NCBI GenBank assembly: GCA_037957365.1
Contig: JARHVA010003185.1
Span: 102,501 to 166,500 of the forward strand
Direction: 5' to 3'
Origin: Torreya grandis
Taxonomy: Eukaryota > Streptophyta > Pinopsida > Cupressales > Taxaceae
Length of the DNA stretch: 64,000 bases
Positions 1 through 13,537 of this stretch are shown here, in pieces (position 1 is the first letter of the stretch; each line of letters starts with the position of its first letter). The notes under the pieces are model-generated. The model made no database searches and was not told the DNA's origin. It saw nothing but the letters and a program-made list of their open reading frames with translations. Made by a program: the position numbers and the translations under genes.

Positions 1-1638
1 ATTTCAAATCAATTTGTTGTATATTTGTAACATGTTTACATATTCAATGTTATATATTTAAGGGTTGTATGGAAGTTATTATTCATCTGTTACTCTTTCT
101 TTTTAAGAAGAAATGTGTTGAATAAACTTAAGTATATTCTGCTTAGTTCTAACAATCTTAAGAGTGTAAAATTAAATGTAAGTTTTAAATTATCATTGAC
201 TAGTATTCATCTATTCATTTTAATGATTTAATTGGTTGAGTACAAATAAAATATGGCTTACTTTATTATTGAAAGTATTGAAACATATGTTGTATTGAAT
301 CTTGCTAATTGTTACTTAATGAGTTATATTAAAAAATCACTGGATCCTGCATAACAAGTAATTTTAGTATGATAGTTGATTGTTGTATCTATGTTAGGAA
401 TGAACTTTTAATTTTTCATGGATTATGGAAATTAATAGTTTTTTCAAAAATCAAAAGATTAATAAGCATGGTTTCTGATTTTGAAAATAAGTGATTATTA
501 TTTTTAATAGTAAATGATACTAAATGAAAAGTATGAAAATGATATAATCTATTTTTATTTAAAGATGTAAGTTGCATTTTAATATTTGATGGAATTTTAT
601 TATAATTATCTATTACTGACTTCATAATAAGTATAAATGAGTTACTGGCAATTTTTTTATCTCACATCTATGAAAATGTGACAACTACTTAGCATTATAC
701 TTATTGTTTGGATTAAGCTAATTAGAAATGTTACACATGGATTTGATATATTATGATGTTATAACCACTTATGTGGAATTATCCATTATGGAGATGCTAG
801 TTATACTACTTTATCACATGTTGAATTGGAGTAAATCATGTTAATATTAGATACATTATAAGAGGTTATCTTTATATATTAAGGTGAAGCATGTTATTAA
901 TTATTAAACTAACATGGGTAAGGTTATACGGTGTCATGACCCTTAAGTCAGAAATTATGTTTATATGATCTCAATAGGTAGCTCTATTTGATTTGCTTAC
1001 ACTATTCGTAGTATTCATATTTATCTAATAATGTTTTCTTTTCATGGTTGGTATTAATCCCATGCATTTTACATCAATATGGATAAAAATGCTGATTATA
1101 TAGAAATGCTTCTCTTACCTTTTGCTAAAAATTAAACTTGGTGTTTGTTATTATTTTTTTGAATGTTCAGTTTTTTATTCTATATGGATGATGTTTTATC
1201 ATACTAATTTTAATAGTTTTTAAAGGCTAAAATAAATTCTAGTTCATAGGGTTGTCTACCCTATTACTCTTGTCTACTTTTTAAGAAATTTTTGGGTAAT
1301 TATAATAGAGATAAGATACTTAACAACCCAAAACATTAACATAGACTCTATTAGGAATAACATGATACGTAAGTAAGGTTATGACCCTTAAAATTATCAT
1401 ATTATAAAGACATGTGTTGAACATAAAGTTTGAAGTTTATGATTATGTACTTGCACAGTAATACACCCCAAACTATATACCTTTAAAAGTTACATTATTC
1501 ATTATATTATCCTTCAAGGGTTTAAACTTGGATAAGTATCAATAATTAACCTAATATGGTTTATGTTTGGTATCACAAGTCAATAAAGGTGCCTTGAATG
1601 TATTTTGGTTCTTAGTTGAAAAAAATGTGGTTATTTCA
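1..1638. other. AT-rich flank, probably ending in a 5' LTR
   Basis: No coding region was recognised here. The right edge ends in TTTCA just before a tRNA-iMet-type primer-binding site, so at least the last few hundred bases are probably the 5' LTR of element 1. An AATAAA at about 1594 would suit an LTR polyadenylation signal. I could not align it to the presumed 3' LTR at 13,538, so the LTR start is unknown. Confidence 0.4.
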
Positions 1639-1640
1639 TT

Positions 1641-1652
1641 TGATATCAGAGC
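1641..1652 (+). other. Primer-binding site (tRNA-iMet type) of element 1
   Basis: TGATATCAGAGC differs by one base (G to A) from the standard plant PBS TGGTATCAGAGC. It lies 2 bp after a CA dinucleotide that can end an LTR, and gag-like sequence follows downstream. Chromoviruses and many copia elements use this primer; the downstream pol is gypsy-type. Confidence 0.6.
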
Positions 1653-1929
1653 ATGGTTTCTTCTTTAGGGAAATTTGGGGGGGGGTAATTAAATATATAA
1701 TCTACCAAATTTGTTATTCTATGACTCCTTAGGATGGTTATAATAAGATATGGTGTTGTTAATAACAATAATTAGGGTAATGGAAACCTAGGAAGAGGTA
1801 AAGGTATAGTGGAGGCCTTGGTGCCCAAAATCTCAACTAAAATAGCATTAAACCACCCATCAATAATGTTGATAGCAATAATGAAGTTTATCATACTAAT
1901 GTAGCTAGAGGAAACCTAACTAATAAGCA

Positions 1930-2740
1930 TGAATAATTCCTAAATGGGATTTTAATAGCTTTGAATTTCATTTATGAAAATATGGAAAATGAAGAATGTA
2001 TATTGAATAACCTTGATGGTGTTTCTTATGAATAATTAAACAAGTTGGAAAATATCCAAGTGGATAATTATATAATCAAAGATTTGCCTTTGAAAGTGGT
2101 TGACCTAATCATCAAGGAGATAAAAAATCTTCCACCACCTACCTTTTTATATAAATAATATGTTTATGTAGTAGATACATGGTTAGTGCATTTGAATAAG
2201 TATCTTAATATATATAACATGCCCTCTAATGTGAAATCTAAGATAGAAACATATCATCTAGTTGAAGCTTCTATTTTATGGTGGAGTCATATTTATTCTT
2301 TATATGGATATCAACCAATGACTCTTAAAAGTGAAATATTTGAGAGATAGTTATAGAAAAGGTATCAAGAACCAATTTTAAGGAATACAACATTACTTAT
2401 TTTTAGCTACTAAAGTAAGAAAATATGATTATGTCTATGTATGAAAACTTGTTTTTAAATTATTGTGTCATGTGAACTATATACATGACAAAGAAACAAA
2501 AGTAACAAAACTTAAGTTGGGATGAAAGAGATATTGATACATGACATCAATATGACCAACCGAAATACCTTGGTATCTACCATTGAGTCTACTCATATGT
2601 ATAAAATAAATAAAAGTCTTAGCAAAAAATGAGACACAATTTTAAACTAAATAGGAAGTAATCTAAAGCTAAGAATTTTACTCCTATGCCTAAAAATTTC
2701 AATAAATATGATTAAAACCACATATTTATAATGAAATATA
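1930..2740 (+). pseudogene. gag remnant of element 1
   Basis: One frame from about 2170 to 2380 reads as a Ty3/gypsy capsid: a Trp-containing stretch (DTWLVHLNKYLNIYNM), then a helix ending ILWWSHIYSLYGYQPMT, then an E..RYQEP motif. This matches the retrotransposon gag family, in which a W(W)xxh pair precedes a conserved R-F/Y segment. Gag would form the virus-like particle. Stops (TAG) follow at about 2347. No convincing CCHC zinc knuckle could be read downstream, so it is either lost or out of frame. Boundaries are approximate. Confidence 0.7.
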
Positions 2741-3045
2741 ATGGTTTTAAAAAGTTTTTAGGCCAAAACAAGAACTTTAAAACCTAAAATTCACCTAAGA
2801 TATGGTATTTTAAGAAAAAATAAACCCAAAATAATCAATGTGGACTAGCCATAGGGAAAAATATTATTTATTTAGTACCAGAAAGTAATTTTTAATCTTA
2901 GTAATGTGGTTATATCCACTACATAAAGTATTCTTCCCAAGATAAAACTTGGGCAATCATTCAATCATCAGATGTATGTGACTATAGATAACCATAATGT
3001 TGATTTTCAAGCCACTTTGATTGAAACTAGAGGCACTTTAGCTAT

Positions 3046-3360
<315 letters not shown>

Positions 3361-4013
3361 CATTGTTTCAAATAAATGTAAGGTCAAAATTATTCAATTA
3401 AAATAGGGATAGGAGATCAAGTTTGGTACAAGCAAAAGAGTGCCAATTCGGGAGTGCCTAGAACAAGTTGAGCTAGACTTAGATGTTTTTATAACCAAGT
3501 TAAATATGTTTTTATAACCTTTGGGGTCTTATGATATCATATTTGTAATGGATTGGTTACAAAAACACAAAGAAACACTTAATTATTTTATAAAAATAGT
3601 GTATTGCGCTGATGACTTGGGAAAGCTCGTATAAATATAAGGCATCCAAAATCTTAGAGCATGTAAATTAATTTTATCTCTATATTTTAAAAAAATTGTG
3701 AAAAAGGGTTCTAAGATCCATCTAGTCCAAATTTATAAATAAGCATCCTACCAATGTTTCTCTTTTATAAAGGAGTTTGTGGACGTTTTCTTTAAAATTG
3801 CCTAGTCTTCTTCCTAAGCATGAGTTTGAATTTTCCATTAATATTATGCTAAGAGTTACCCCTGCATATATGATCCTTATTGGATGAATGAGGCTGATAT
3901 GGAAGAATTAAAAGTTTAGTTTCAATAACTTTTGGAAAATAAAAGCATTATACCAAGTGTGTCTCCTTAGAGTGAGCTAGTTATCTTTGTAAATAAGAAG
4001 GATAAAACTCTTA

Positions 4014-4018
4014 GGTTG
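4014..4018. repeat. Target site duplication of element 2, left copy (GGTTG)
   Basis: GGTTG immediately precedes the TG that starts the left LTR of element 2. The matching copy is at 10,948-10,952. Confidence 0.85.
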
Positions 4019-5241
4019 TGTAATCACCTACAAGTGGTGTTTGAGTGATAATTGAGACCACCTATCCATATCTTATCCATATACCTTTCTTAAAGACTAT
4101 TTTCACACTTATCTATCCCTTGTATGGGCCATAGGTATCCTTAGTCATCCCTAAAGAAGTTCTAGACCTTCATTCTTGCATACTGGCCCTTCATGCCTAT
4201 TGTTATACCACTTGGACACTAGCACCATAATAATGATAGTAAAATCACATGTAACTAGTGTCTAAATAATGGTGATAATGTTCTTTCCCTCTCTTTTTCA
4301 CAAATGGGTATATTTTCAAATTTAAAACCTTGTAGGGTCAGCCTAGACCTCTTTTATCACCTGCACAATAATCAAAAAAATATATATACATGAATTTTAT
4401 CCCTCTAACCATTATATGGAAATTAGATAAAATATGAAATTTAAACCTAGAAAAATTTATGCACAATTAAGGTTATCCATGCCTATTCTAACCTACTTCT
4501 ACATACTGCCATCTACAACATTCCTAAGCTCAAATTACCTAGATTTCTAATCTTAAGTACATTCAAAGAACTCAAGTCAACTATAATACTAAATTCACAT
4601 TAATTTACACCAAAACTTAGGTGGGGATAACTACATCAATATTTATCCCTCTTTAGATTATTGGTATGTAGGTAACTCTCATCATAGTTGGGTGTTGAGG
4701 ATGTCCAACCTACCCCACTAATAAACACACTTTTTTAGCTTGTATCAATTGGATATTCTAAAAACATGGAGGATTAGTTTTTTCTCATAAAATCATTCAA
4801 AACAAGACATATATAGGGTTTAAAAAATCATTCACATAGGAACATACCTCATAGATTTAGACACAAGTACACTCAAAAGCTCAATGCAATCCTATACAAA
4901 GGACACTACTACCAAAATAGGGACATTAACACCACATATACAATAATTTCACTATGAAAATATTAGGTAACTAATATATATGAGGGGTTTTGACACATGG
5001 ATCCTATTTTCAATACTTATATTAGCCTATTAGTTTGTAGCTTCTAGATCATTATTCTCAATCATTTTCAAACTAAGTTCTTACTTGCGTTATCTATTGT
5101 TATTTTTAGAAAGGTCAAAGTTAGTCAATTATGTAAAAAATCATTCATTTTAATTATTGTATATTATTACCTTGATTTATTATACTCATATCCTTAACAA
5201 ACATTGGATTTACATTCACTAATTCCTAAGAGGTTAAAACA
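4019..5241 (+). repeat. 5' LTR of element 2
   Basis: It starts TGTAATCACC and ends TTAAAACA. It aligns along its length with 9,712-10,947, for example in AAGTGG near the start, the CCTACCCCACTAA segment and the closing AGGTTAAAA. Length is 1,223 bp. Confidence 0.88.
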
Positions 5242-5242
5242 T

Positions 5243-5262
5243 TTGGTGAACCTGACTTACTT
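5243..5262 (+). other. Probable primer-binding site of element 2
   Basis: TTTGGTGAACCTGACTTAC directly follows the LTR end. Position and the TGGTGAAC start are right for a PBS. I cannot assign the primer tRNA with certainty. Confidence 0.45.
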
Positions 5263-5273
5263 TAAACAATGTA

Positions 5274-5304
5274 AAAACCCTAACCCTAAATAGCCTTAGG
5301 GTTT
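5274..5304. repeat. Telomere-like AAACCCTAA motif with inverted partner
   Basis: AAAACCCTAACCCTAAA is followed a few bases later by TTAGGGTTT, so two plant telomere-type units face a reverse-complement unit. It sits about 30 bp into the internal region of element 2, next to the PBS. It is far too short to be an interstitial telomere and is more likely a telo-box-like motif of the element leader, or chance. Confidence 0.6.
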
Positions 5305-8172
5305 ATGTTTCTATCCTTATAAGACCCATAATCAGATTTAAAATCCCTATATTTTATATATTTGCATTTCATATAATCATGATAATAATTATAGATGAAG
5401 TTAATTACTTTTTTATGAAAATTTTTCTAGCTTCTCTTGTTGAATTATTTCCTTTTATTTGGAATGAATTCAAAGATAACATAAACACATATGTAAATTA
5501 TGATTTAAACCAATTAACATATATGTCATATTTCATATCATGTTATATTTCTCTTATGTGGAATTCCATTCACAAGCAAACTCTTACATAGAGGATTTAC
5601 ATAAGCTAACAATTATGTTTCAAGTTTTAATGTCATATCTTATGCATAGGAAAGTATCTCCTCCTCCTCATCTCCATGAAGGCGATAGCTAATTCAAATA
5701 TAACCAAGTCATTTATATCACACATACATGATATGAATCAGCCTATAATATTGTTACTAATGCCCATACTCAACCTATCTACACCTCTCCTCTATAAGAT
5801 ATGTGCCTACATGTTCATTCAAAATCAACTAGGGTTTGAATTTGTGAGACTTCAAGGGATAAAATTATTAGTATGATAAACCTAATATCATAATTATATA
5901 ATCACAATCAGTTATTAAGTGAAAAGGTCACATTATTGGTAAATCACATTACATGTACATAGTCTTTAAAATATGCTAGTGTAAACCATGTATATGCATC
6001 TACACCTAACAAAGTTGTGCATATCACTATTTCATATCTAAATCATAAATTAAAATATAATGAATCTATTATTAGTGATTAAAAAATACTTCAAGGTTCC
6101 AATAATGTTTCAAGTGAGGTACAAAGGGAAATGATTAAATTTAAGTTGATCAACCTACGTCTTCTACACCCTATGAGGAGATCCATATATTATTTTTTAT
6201 ATCATAAAATGCATAGGAACCATACCTATTCATTTTTATCATTGAAAAGTAAAATAAAATATATAATGGATACAAATGACTCAAATAATGAAACATCATC
6301 CAAAAAAAAAACAATGGCACATCTATAAATTCAACAAGGGTCAAAATTAGAAACAACATATAAATGGTTACCAAAGCATAACTCATAACAACAAAAGGTT
6401 CACAAAGAACAATTAGAGGAATAAAAAAAATAATAATCACATGTAAATCCAATATAAGATGCAAATTTACCTCTCTAAAATGAGGCTCAACTTTAAAATT
6501 AGTATGGGTTTAGTCAAAAGTATCTATAATAGTTTGATTATCATGGTCAAGGTTTAGAAAAGTAGGCCTAAGGCATCACTAATCCTATTCTAGTAATAGA
6601 TAATTTTGGTTAACAAGGTTTGGGATTTATTGAACATGATAAGTCACATCATTCACATATAAAATTTATCAAGGCAATAAGTCTAGATACATAATAAATG
6701 TTATAGAAAGAGAAAGAATTTAAGTTGTAAAGTAAAAATCATACTAAGCCAACAAACATTCTCAAAAAGGGCTTTATATAAAAATAGCCTCCATATCACC
6801 ATATGTTTAAAATAATCATAGTTTCAAAGGTAAAAATAACAATTAATATTACAAAGCACAATTCAGAGAGGTCAACTCCACAGTATGAGGCAATTCCATC
6901 TAGCATTCTAGGTTATTATGATTATTTTGATTTCAATGATAAATAATACCCAGATTCATACTACAACACCATTTAACTACAACATATAAATCACACTACA
7001 TGATAGATTACAATTACTATATTTTACATAGGCCATAGTGATAGTGAGTCTCCCATGAGACTCATTGGTTATTATTGTTCCTCCCTTCTTGTACATGCTT
7101 TCCTTTTCTCTTAATCATTGTACATAGTTTCATTTTAATATTTCTTGTACATATCTTATATATATAATCTATAAGAATAATATAATATGTCAAAAATAAA
7201 AAATATTCAAATATTTAATCAAAAAACACAAAATTATAAATTATATGCATTTACATGTTTACACTTCTTACATTTACTAGACACTACATATGTTATCTAT
7301 CTTAGTATAGTAGGTTTTATCATACATACATATTTCACTTGTTCTTGTTGAGTTCTTGAAAATTAATAAAAGTCTTAGGTCCACTAAACTAATTTATATT
7401 TGCTATTATCTACCCAATGGTACATGGGTTCTTAATTTGACACATTTTCCCATTTTGGGGCACCCTATACACAGTTTTGATTATCAAGTTCCATTTTTAT
7501 ATGCTCCACATCACAGCTTTAGCATTATTATATCTTGATGTCAATCATGATATACCTACTCATATTTTTTACTAGATATTACTACTTTAGACTTATCATA
7601 TGTACATCTTGGATCTTACATAGATTTGTGTTACATTTTCATGCATACTTTCATTTCTAGATTTCCTAGTTTAGATTTTATTGTATCTCTATTCTTTTTC
7701 TATTCAAGGGAATTTGAATATGTCATTACTCTTTGTATCTATGCCACTTTTATTCATAATATGTATTCTTTGTACATGTGCCCATGTGCTTGTGTGTGCC
7801 TTCTTGATTGTGTATGTAGAAATTTTAACTATCCTTATGTATGGATCTAAGTTGAATCATTTGATGTTTGCATATGTGGAAATTTGTACATGTCTTTGTA
7901 TCTCTTACTCTCTCAAATTTAGTGGCATATGCACATGTCCCTTGTATTGTGTCCCATTGGCCTACTCTATGTGCCTCATATGTGTTGTATGTATTTTTTT
8001 ATATGCATCATGGCCATGACACTTGTTTATCAATTATTACTCACTACTTTTTTAGATGCCATGAGGGACCTCATGCATATCCTAATCCTACTTGGGTAGT
8101 GTGATGGACATCTTGCCCCATCCCCCTAGGTAGCTACCTAGTTTTTACTCAGATTTATTATTACATACATTG

Positions 8173-8230
<58 letters not shown>

Positions 8231-9700
8231 CCTTGTGAATGTTAGACATAAAATACATCACACATTAAAAACTATTACTCAAATTATCATACATCTTGAT
8301 GTTATATATGCACATTATATTGGATTGTTACACAAATATAATATATGCTCTGACTAACACATATATTATAGAGATTTTTATTTTGAGGATAGTTCTTACA
8401 TAGGTTCAATAATTCCCCTCATAATAGGGGGAATTCACATGGGTTTATCATAGATATCAATCTCACATAATGCACTCATAATACATATTTTTATCACACA
8501 TGATCATATTAAAAAAATTAGACTTAGGTAAACACAATGGGAAAATAGTGACACAAAGATTAGTAAAGTTGCATAAAAATTAGAGATGACACACATTAGC
8601 TCCCAAATTATGACACTAGTACCACATGATACTACTATCCAATATATGGTTTTACTATCTAATAGCCTCAGTTTGAAAAATCTAGATTGTCAAAAAAAGT
8701 ACAATAGGTATATTCTAAGTTTGGATAGGTTTATTTAATAATTTATCAGTTTTGCTCAATTTTACTTAGATTCATACCATTTTGATTAAATTGGGGGCAT
8801 CATACATGACATGAACATTCCCATATTTAGTTTAGACACTTATATATAGATTATGACAAATCAATCTATAATCCATATGCTTGATACTAAATTAGGGGCA
8901 TGTGTGTGGCACATTATTTTTGTATTCTCAGTTACACATCATTTGATCAAATGGAACAAATTCTATGTCATTCTCTACATTTTATACATTTGACATTTTA
9001 TTCTAGGTTACACACCAATTTCATGACTTACTCCATTTATAGTGGTTTCCATTCTCAAGTGGCCTAGATCTACCTAATATACTTGAGTGGCTACAGAGCA
9101 TACATACCAAATTAGATATTTCTAATTACATCACATAATTTATGTTTCAAATGCATCTATTATTCATGGATAGTAAATGATGGATTTATAAGCCTACTTG
9201 AGTTCTTGATCTACTTACATGAGAGGGTTGGACACACCATCAATCTGATCTAATTTATTCAAAGGTCATGATCCACTGAGCAGGGGTGGGAAATGATGGA
9301 ATCAAAACTAGATTGATTTTTTGAGCCACCCACACATGAGGAGTGAGAAATCCATCATCTTAGTATAAGTTATTCACTAATTGATCACTATATACATGCA
9401 CAAACATAGGTTATAACTAGGTTTATGTAATGGTTTGTGTACCTAGTGAGGTGTATTCATTCCTTTCCTCTCTATTATCCCTTTACAAGTTTTACTTAGT
9501 TCTAATTCTTTACTAATTTTAGTCCTTGATTTTAATACCTCTTAAATAAGGACTGATTTATGTATGTTTCACTTGTAGAAAATACATTGGAACATGATTC
9601 ACATACTTAGACCCAACTTCACAGGATTCACCTCTTAAGTAAGTCCAAGTATTCTTCTTTTTCCCTTTCCTAGTCATTTCACTTTGTTGCATTTATAGAA
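5305..9700 (+). other. Internal region of element 2; no recognisable retroelement protein
   Basis: AT-rich sequence without gag, RT, RNase H or integrase motifs on either strand. Short open frames exist (for example 5379-5591 and 7626-8104) but none resembles a known family. Between about 6130 and 7080 one + frame reads as a Ser/Thr/Gln/Tyr-rich protein with stops; this could be a decayed passenger ORF or chance. Most likely this is the long non-coding interior typical of LARD-type elements. Confidence 0.55.
8174..8229. repeat. (AT)n microsatellite
   Basis: About 28 uninterrupted AT dinucleotides inside element 2. Confidence 0.97.
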
Positions 9701-9711
9701 TAGGGGGAGAA
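9700..9711 (+). other. Polypurine tract of element 2
   Basis: A purine run (aatagggggagaa) ends at the right LTR boundary, where plus-strand DNA synthesis would be primed. This fixes the + orientation. Confidence 0.75.
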
Positions 9712-10947
9712 TTGAATCACCTAAAAGTGGTATTTAAATGCTAAGAGTGCTAATTGAGACTAAATTTCCATAGGTTAGCTCTAAACCTATCCTAGATCCT
9801 ATTTTCACACTTACCTGGCCTTCATGTGGGTCACAAGTGTCCCTAGTCATCCCTAAAATAGTCTTAAACTTTCATTATTACATCCTAGCCCTTTGTGCCT
9901 AGTGTTCTGCCACTTGGACACTAGAACCATAATAAGGACATTAGTACCACATGGTGATAGTGTCCCAATAATGGTGCTAATGTCCTTTCCCTCTTTTTTT
10001 CACAAACATATATCATTTCAAATCTAAAACCTCATAGGGTCATCCTAAACATCTTTTAACACCCACACAAGCATCAAAATAGTATATATACATGAATTTT
10101 AGCCTTATAACCACTAGATGGAAATTAGATGTAATATACACATTAAATCTCAAAACAAGTTGTGCATAATTAAGTTTATCAATATCTATTATGCCTTACA
10201 TCTATATACTACCATCTATAACATTTTTAATCTCAAATTACCTAGAATTTTGGTCTCAAGAACATGCAAATCACTCAAATAAACTATCATACTAGCTTCA
10301 CTTGCACTTGTACCAAAACATAAGTGGGGATAACTACATAAGGATTGATCCATATTTAATTTATTGGTATGTACGTAACTCTCATCAAAAGAGGGTGTTG
10401 AGTATGTCTAGCCTACCCCACTAACAAACACACTTTTTAGATTGTATTAGCTAGATGCCATAAAAACATCAAGGATTAGGGATTTCTCACAAAATCAATC
10501 AAAATAGGCTTTATACAAGGTTTCAAAACTCATTCATGTAGGAATAAACCTCATAGATCTAGACATAAGGGAACTTAAAATCTTGAGATAATCTTACATA
10601 GAGGATACTACTACCAAAATAAGGACACTATCACCACATATCCAATAATGGTGACACTATCCAATTCGGGCACTACTATATAAGATGTGTTATGATACAT
10701 AGGTCCTATTTGTGACATTAAAACTATCCTTTGACTCAGTTTTCATCCTTTAGATCATCCATATTAATCTCTCTCCAACTAAGTTCTTACTTTCATTATT
10801 TATTAGTATATTTAGAAAGGTCAAAGTTAGTCAATTTTGTAACAAATCAGTGGTTATATTTATTACATATTATTAATTTTATTTAGTAAACTTATATCTT
10901 TAACAAACATAGAATTTACATTCATTAAATCCTAAAAGGTTAAAATA
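9712..10947 (+). repeat. 3' LTR of element 2
   Basis: It aligns with 4,019-5,241. The terminal dinucleotides are eroded: the start reads TTGAATCACC against TGTAATCACC, and the end TTAAAATA against TTAAAACA, both explainable by point mutation. Length is 1,236 bp. The target duplication GGTTG follows. Confidence 0.87.
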
Positions 10948-10952
10948 GGTTG
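10948..10952. repeat. Target site duplication of element 2, right copy (GGTTG)
   Basis: Identical to 4,014-4,018. The element 1 RT frame resumes immediately after it. Confidence 0.85.
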
Positions 10953-12090
10953 TGTGTTGATTACTACATGCTTAATAAAGTAACAATAAAAACTCTTTAT
11001 CCATTTCTAAGGATTGATGATTTGTTTGATCAAATGAAGGGAAAAATAGTGTTTTCCAAGATTGACATGAGATTAGGCTACCATAATTTGAGAATACATT
11101 AATAATATATTCATAAAATAGTTTTTAAAACTTGGTATGGCCATTATGAGTTATTTTTTATGCCTTTTAGCTTAATAAATGCACCTAATGCATGTATGAA
11201 GTTGATGAATAGTTTTTTCATGGATTATGTGGATAAATTTGTTCTTATCTTCTTGGATGAAATTTTTATCTATTATAAGAATGATTTTAAGAATGAAAAA
11301 TAGATAATTTTAGTCTTTAAAAGGATACAAAAAGATAATCTATATGTAAATATTTCTAAATGTGCTTTCTTTCAGTAAAAAATTCACTGTTTGAGACATA
11401 TCATCTCTAAGGATGGAATTGTTATGGACCCAACAAAGATGAAATATATTCAAGAGTGTCTTACCCCTAATAACATATATGAAGTGTGCATATTTATAGG
11501 CTTGGCTGGTTATTATCATAGGTTTATGGAAAATATTTCCAGCATAGTCAATCTTATTACTTCCTTGTAGGACAATGGCAAGATATTTATTTAGAATCCT
11601 CCATGTGAATATGTTCAAGAAGTTTAAGTTTTTTTAACCATGACACGTATAATTTTTTTTCCCAATCCAAATCCTAATTTTAAAATTTGTGTTGATGCTT
11701 TTAAGGAAAACTATGATGTAATTTTGACTCGAGATGATAAAGTTGTGGCTTATGGGTCATAAAATCTCAATGAACATGAAAATAATTACCCTACACATGA
11801 CATGGAACATGATTCTATAATCTATGTTTTTTAAGAAATGGAAGTGTGCATCCTATTGGGAAATAATTTTAAGGTGAATATTGATCACTACAACTTGGAA
11901 CACTTGTTTTTCCATGATAATTTAAATGTATGCCAACACAAGTGGTTGTAATTTTTAGGAAATTTTAACATGGACATTTCCTATGTTAAAGGCAAGTAGA
12001 ATCATGTTGTTTATATCAAAATTTGATGCACATATATTTATGCTTTATCTATTTTACAAGGAAATTTTACAAATGTTGTGTTAAAATAAT
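10953..12090 (+). pseudogene. RT (palm and thumb) and RNase H remnant of element 1
   Basis: The frame opens with the RT fingers ([11 protein letters not shown]), continues with [20 protein letters not shown] and reaches the catalytic motif at about 11,255 as FLDEIFIYYKN, where the usual YxDD has become LDE. Then come the connection (GLAGYYHRFMENIS) and RNase H (CVDAF at about 11,690, YPTHDMEHDS and HYNLEH at about 11,790-11,910), ending in GNFNMDISYVKGK. RT would copy element RNA and RNase H would remove it. At least eight in-frame stops and the changed catalytic Asp make it inactive. Confidence 0.85.
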
Positions 12091-12249
12091 GACTTACTAA
12101 TGAATTATACCATGAGGTAAGAGCATGTTTGGTTGAAAAGCATATTGAAAAAGATTTTATCAATTTTTATATTGAAACATTTGCCCTTATAAGTCATAGA
12201 AACAAAATTTATAGACCAAGTCTAGAGAATTTTATATCTTAGTGTTGAA

Positions 12250-13480
12250 AAAAAAACATATAACACCTCATTTTTCACATTTGGGTGTCATAAAGATGAC
12301 ACATGAGATGAAAAGGCATTAATTTTGGCCTAGTTTGAAGCATGATGTTAATTTTTTAGAAAAAATATTAAAATGTCAATGTGTTAAGACTGAACATTAC
12401 CACCTTAGAGGTTTTTTGTATCATTGTGCTATACCAAGAGGTGAGCAGGTTGTAATCTCACGTGATTTCATTTTTGGACTTCCAAAGTCACGTAACAAGT
12501 ATGACACTACTTTGGTAGTAATTGATAATTTTATCAAGGTTAGTCATTTCATTTTAATAAATTTGACTAATGATGTTTCCATGTTTTTTTAATGTTTTGT
12601 CAAGGAAGTGGTTTGGTTGCATGGCATGCTAGAAGTGATTATCTTATATAGATATAAGTTGTTTACTTCAAGGTTCTAGTGAAATTTGACTACAACATTT
12701 AGAACTCAATTCAATTTTAGTTCTTCATACCATCTAAAAATAGATGGTAAAAATGAAAGACTTAACCAAGTAGTGGATGGCATTATGATAATGTATGTCA
12801 TTGATCAACAAGCTAAGTGGGAAGATTACCTACATTTGATTGATTTTACTTAAAATAACTCATACCATTATATGATTAAAATGGATCATTTTGAATTTTT
12901 ATTTGGGTTTAAATAAAGAACTCCACTTAGATGGGATAAATTGAAAAATATATCTATTTTTGGACCAGATTTACTTTAGTAATATGATAAACAATTAGCT
13001 TTGATATGCCAAGATCTAAAAGTTACTTCAGATCACCAAAAGAGCTATGCTAATAAAAAAATATTACCTCATCAATTTAATGTTGGTGATAAAATTTTAA
13101 TGCTTATTAGACCCCATCAGATCATAATAAAGTTTTGAAAGATTTCAAAATTATCTCCACATTTTGTTGTATCCTTTGAAATTATACGAAATATTGGTCA
13201 TGTTACTTATCAACTAGATCTTTTTCATTCTCTGTCTAGGATTCATGATTTTTTTGATGTTGATTTATTAATAAAATACTTATATGATCCTTATCATATC
13301 TTATATTTTAAAAATATTCAATTTTCATATGAGGAAAATATGTAATTAGAACTTGAGTATCCTAGACCATCACAAGATTAGGTTGTCTAATAGAGATATT
13401 TTGTAAGTGTTGGTTTAAAGGGTTTAGCTATGTGAAAGGAGTGATACTTGGGAAGATGAGCATATTGTTAGGAAGTATTA
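12250..13480 (+). pseudogene. Integrase with chromodomain-like tail, remnant of element 1
   Basis: The zinc-binding part is partly visible (FSHLGVIKMTHEMKRH, then C.C at about 12,370). The catalytic core has ISRDFIFGLPKS, D..LVVIDNFIKVSHF (about 12,455-12,555) and the second region with SSYHLKIDGKNERLNQ at about 12,720, the family's HPQTDGQTER motif with changes. The C-terminal part shows YQLDL and LPHQFNVGDKILM. About 13,400-13,490 ends in SDTWEDEHIVRKYY after a frameshift, the usual last strand and helix of a chromodomain-like integrase tail. Many stops; inactive. Confidence 0.82.
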
Positions 13481-13518
13481 TCTATTATTATTTGATTAGT
13501 CATTAGTATATATCATCT

Positions 13519-13537
13519 CAGGGGGAGAGGGATATAA
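13519..13537 (+). other. Polypurine tract of element 1
   Basis: CAGGGGGAGAGGGATATAA lies just downstream of the integrase end and just before a TG dinucleotide, as expected for PPT next to a 3' LTR. Confidence 0.7.

Larger units (their letters stand above)
4019..10947 (+). mobile_element. Element 2: nested non-autonomous (LARD-like) LTR retrotransposon
   Basis: Two similar direct repeats of about 1.22-1.24 kb (4,019-5,241 and 9,712-10,947) flank a 4.47-kb internal region. It has a 5-bp target duplication GGTTG on both sides, a PBS-like sequence after the left LTR and a purine tract (tagggggagaa) just before the right LTR. The orientation is therefore +. Removing the element and one duplication restores the RT frame of element 1 at the junction, which proves the insertion. 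No gag, protease, RT or integrase motif was found inside, so it probably depended on proteins from another element. Both LTRs are visibly diverged, so the insertion is old. Confidence 0.88.

Noticed and set aside
1..1638. Full-length 5' LTR of element 1
   Set aside because: I could not align it to the presumed 3' LTR at 13,538, so only its right edge is supported.
5274..5304. Interstitial telomere
   Set aside because: Only two and a half units plus one inverted unit; too short.
7626..8104. Cys- and Tyr-rich open frames inside element 2
   Set aside because: Overlapping short frames in two phases with no family resemblance; composition is explained by TATG/TGTA-rich DNA.
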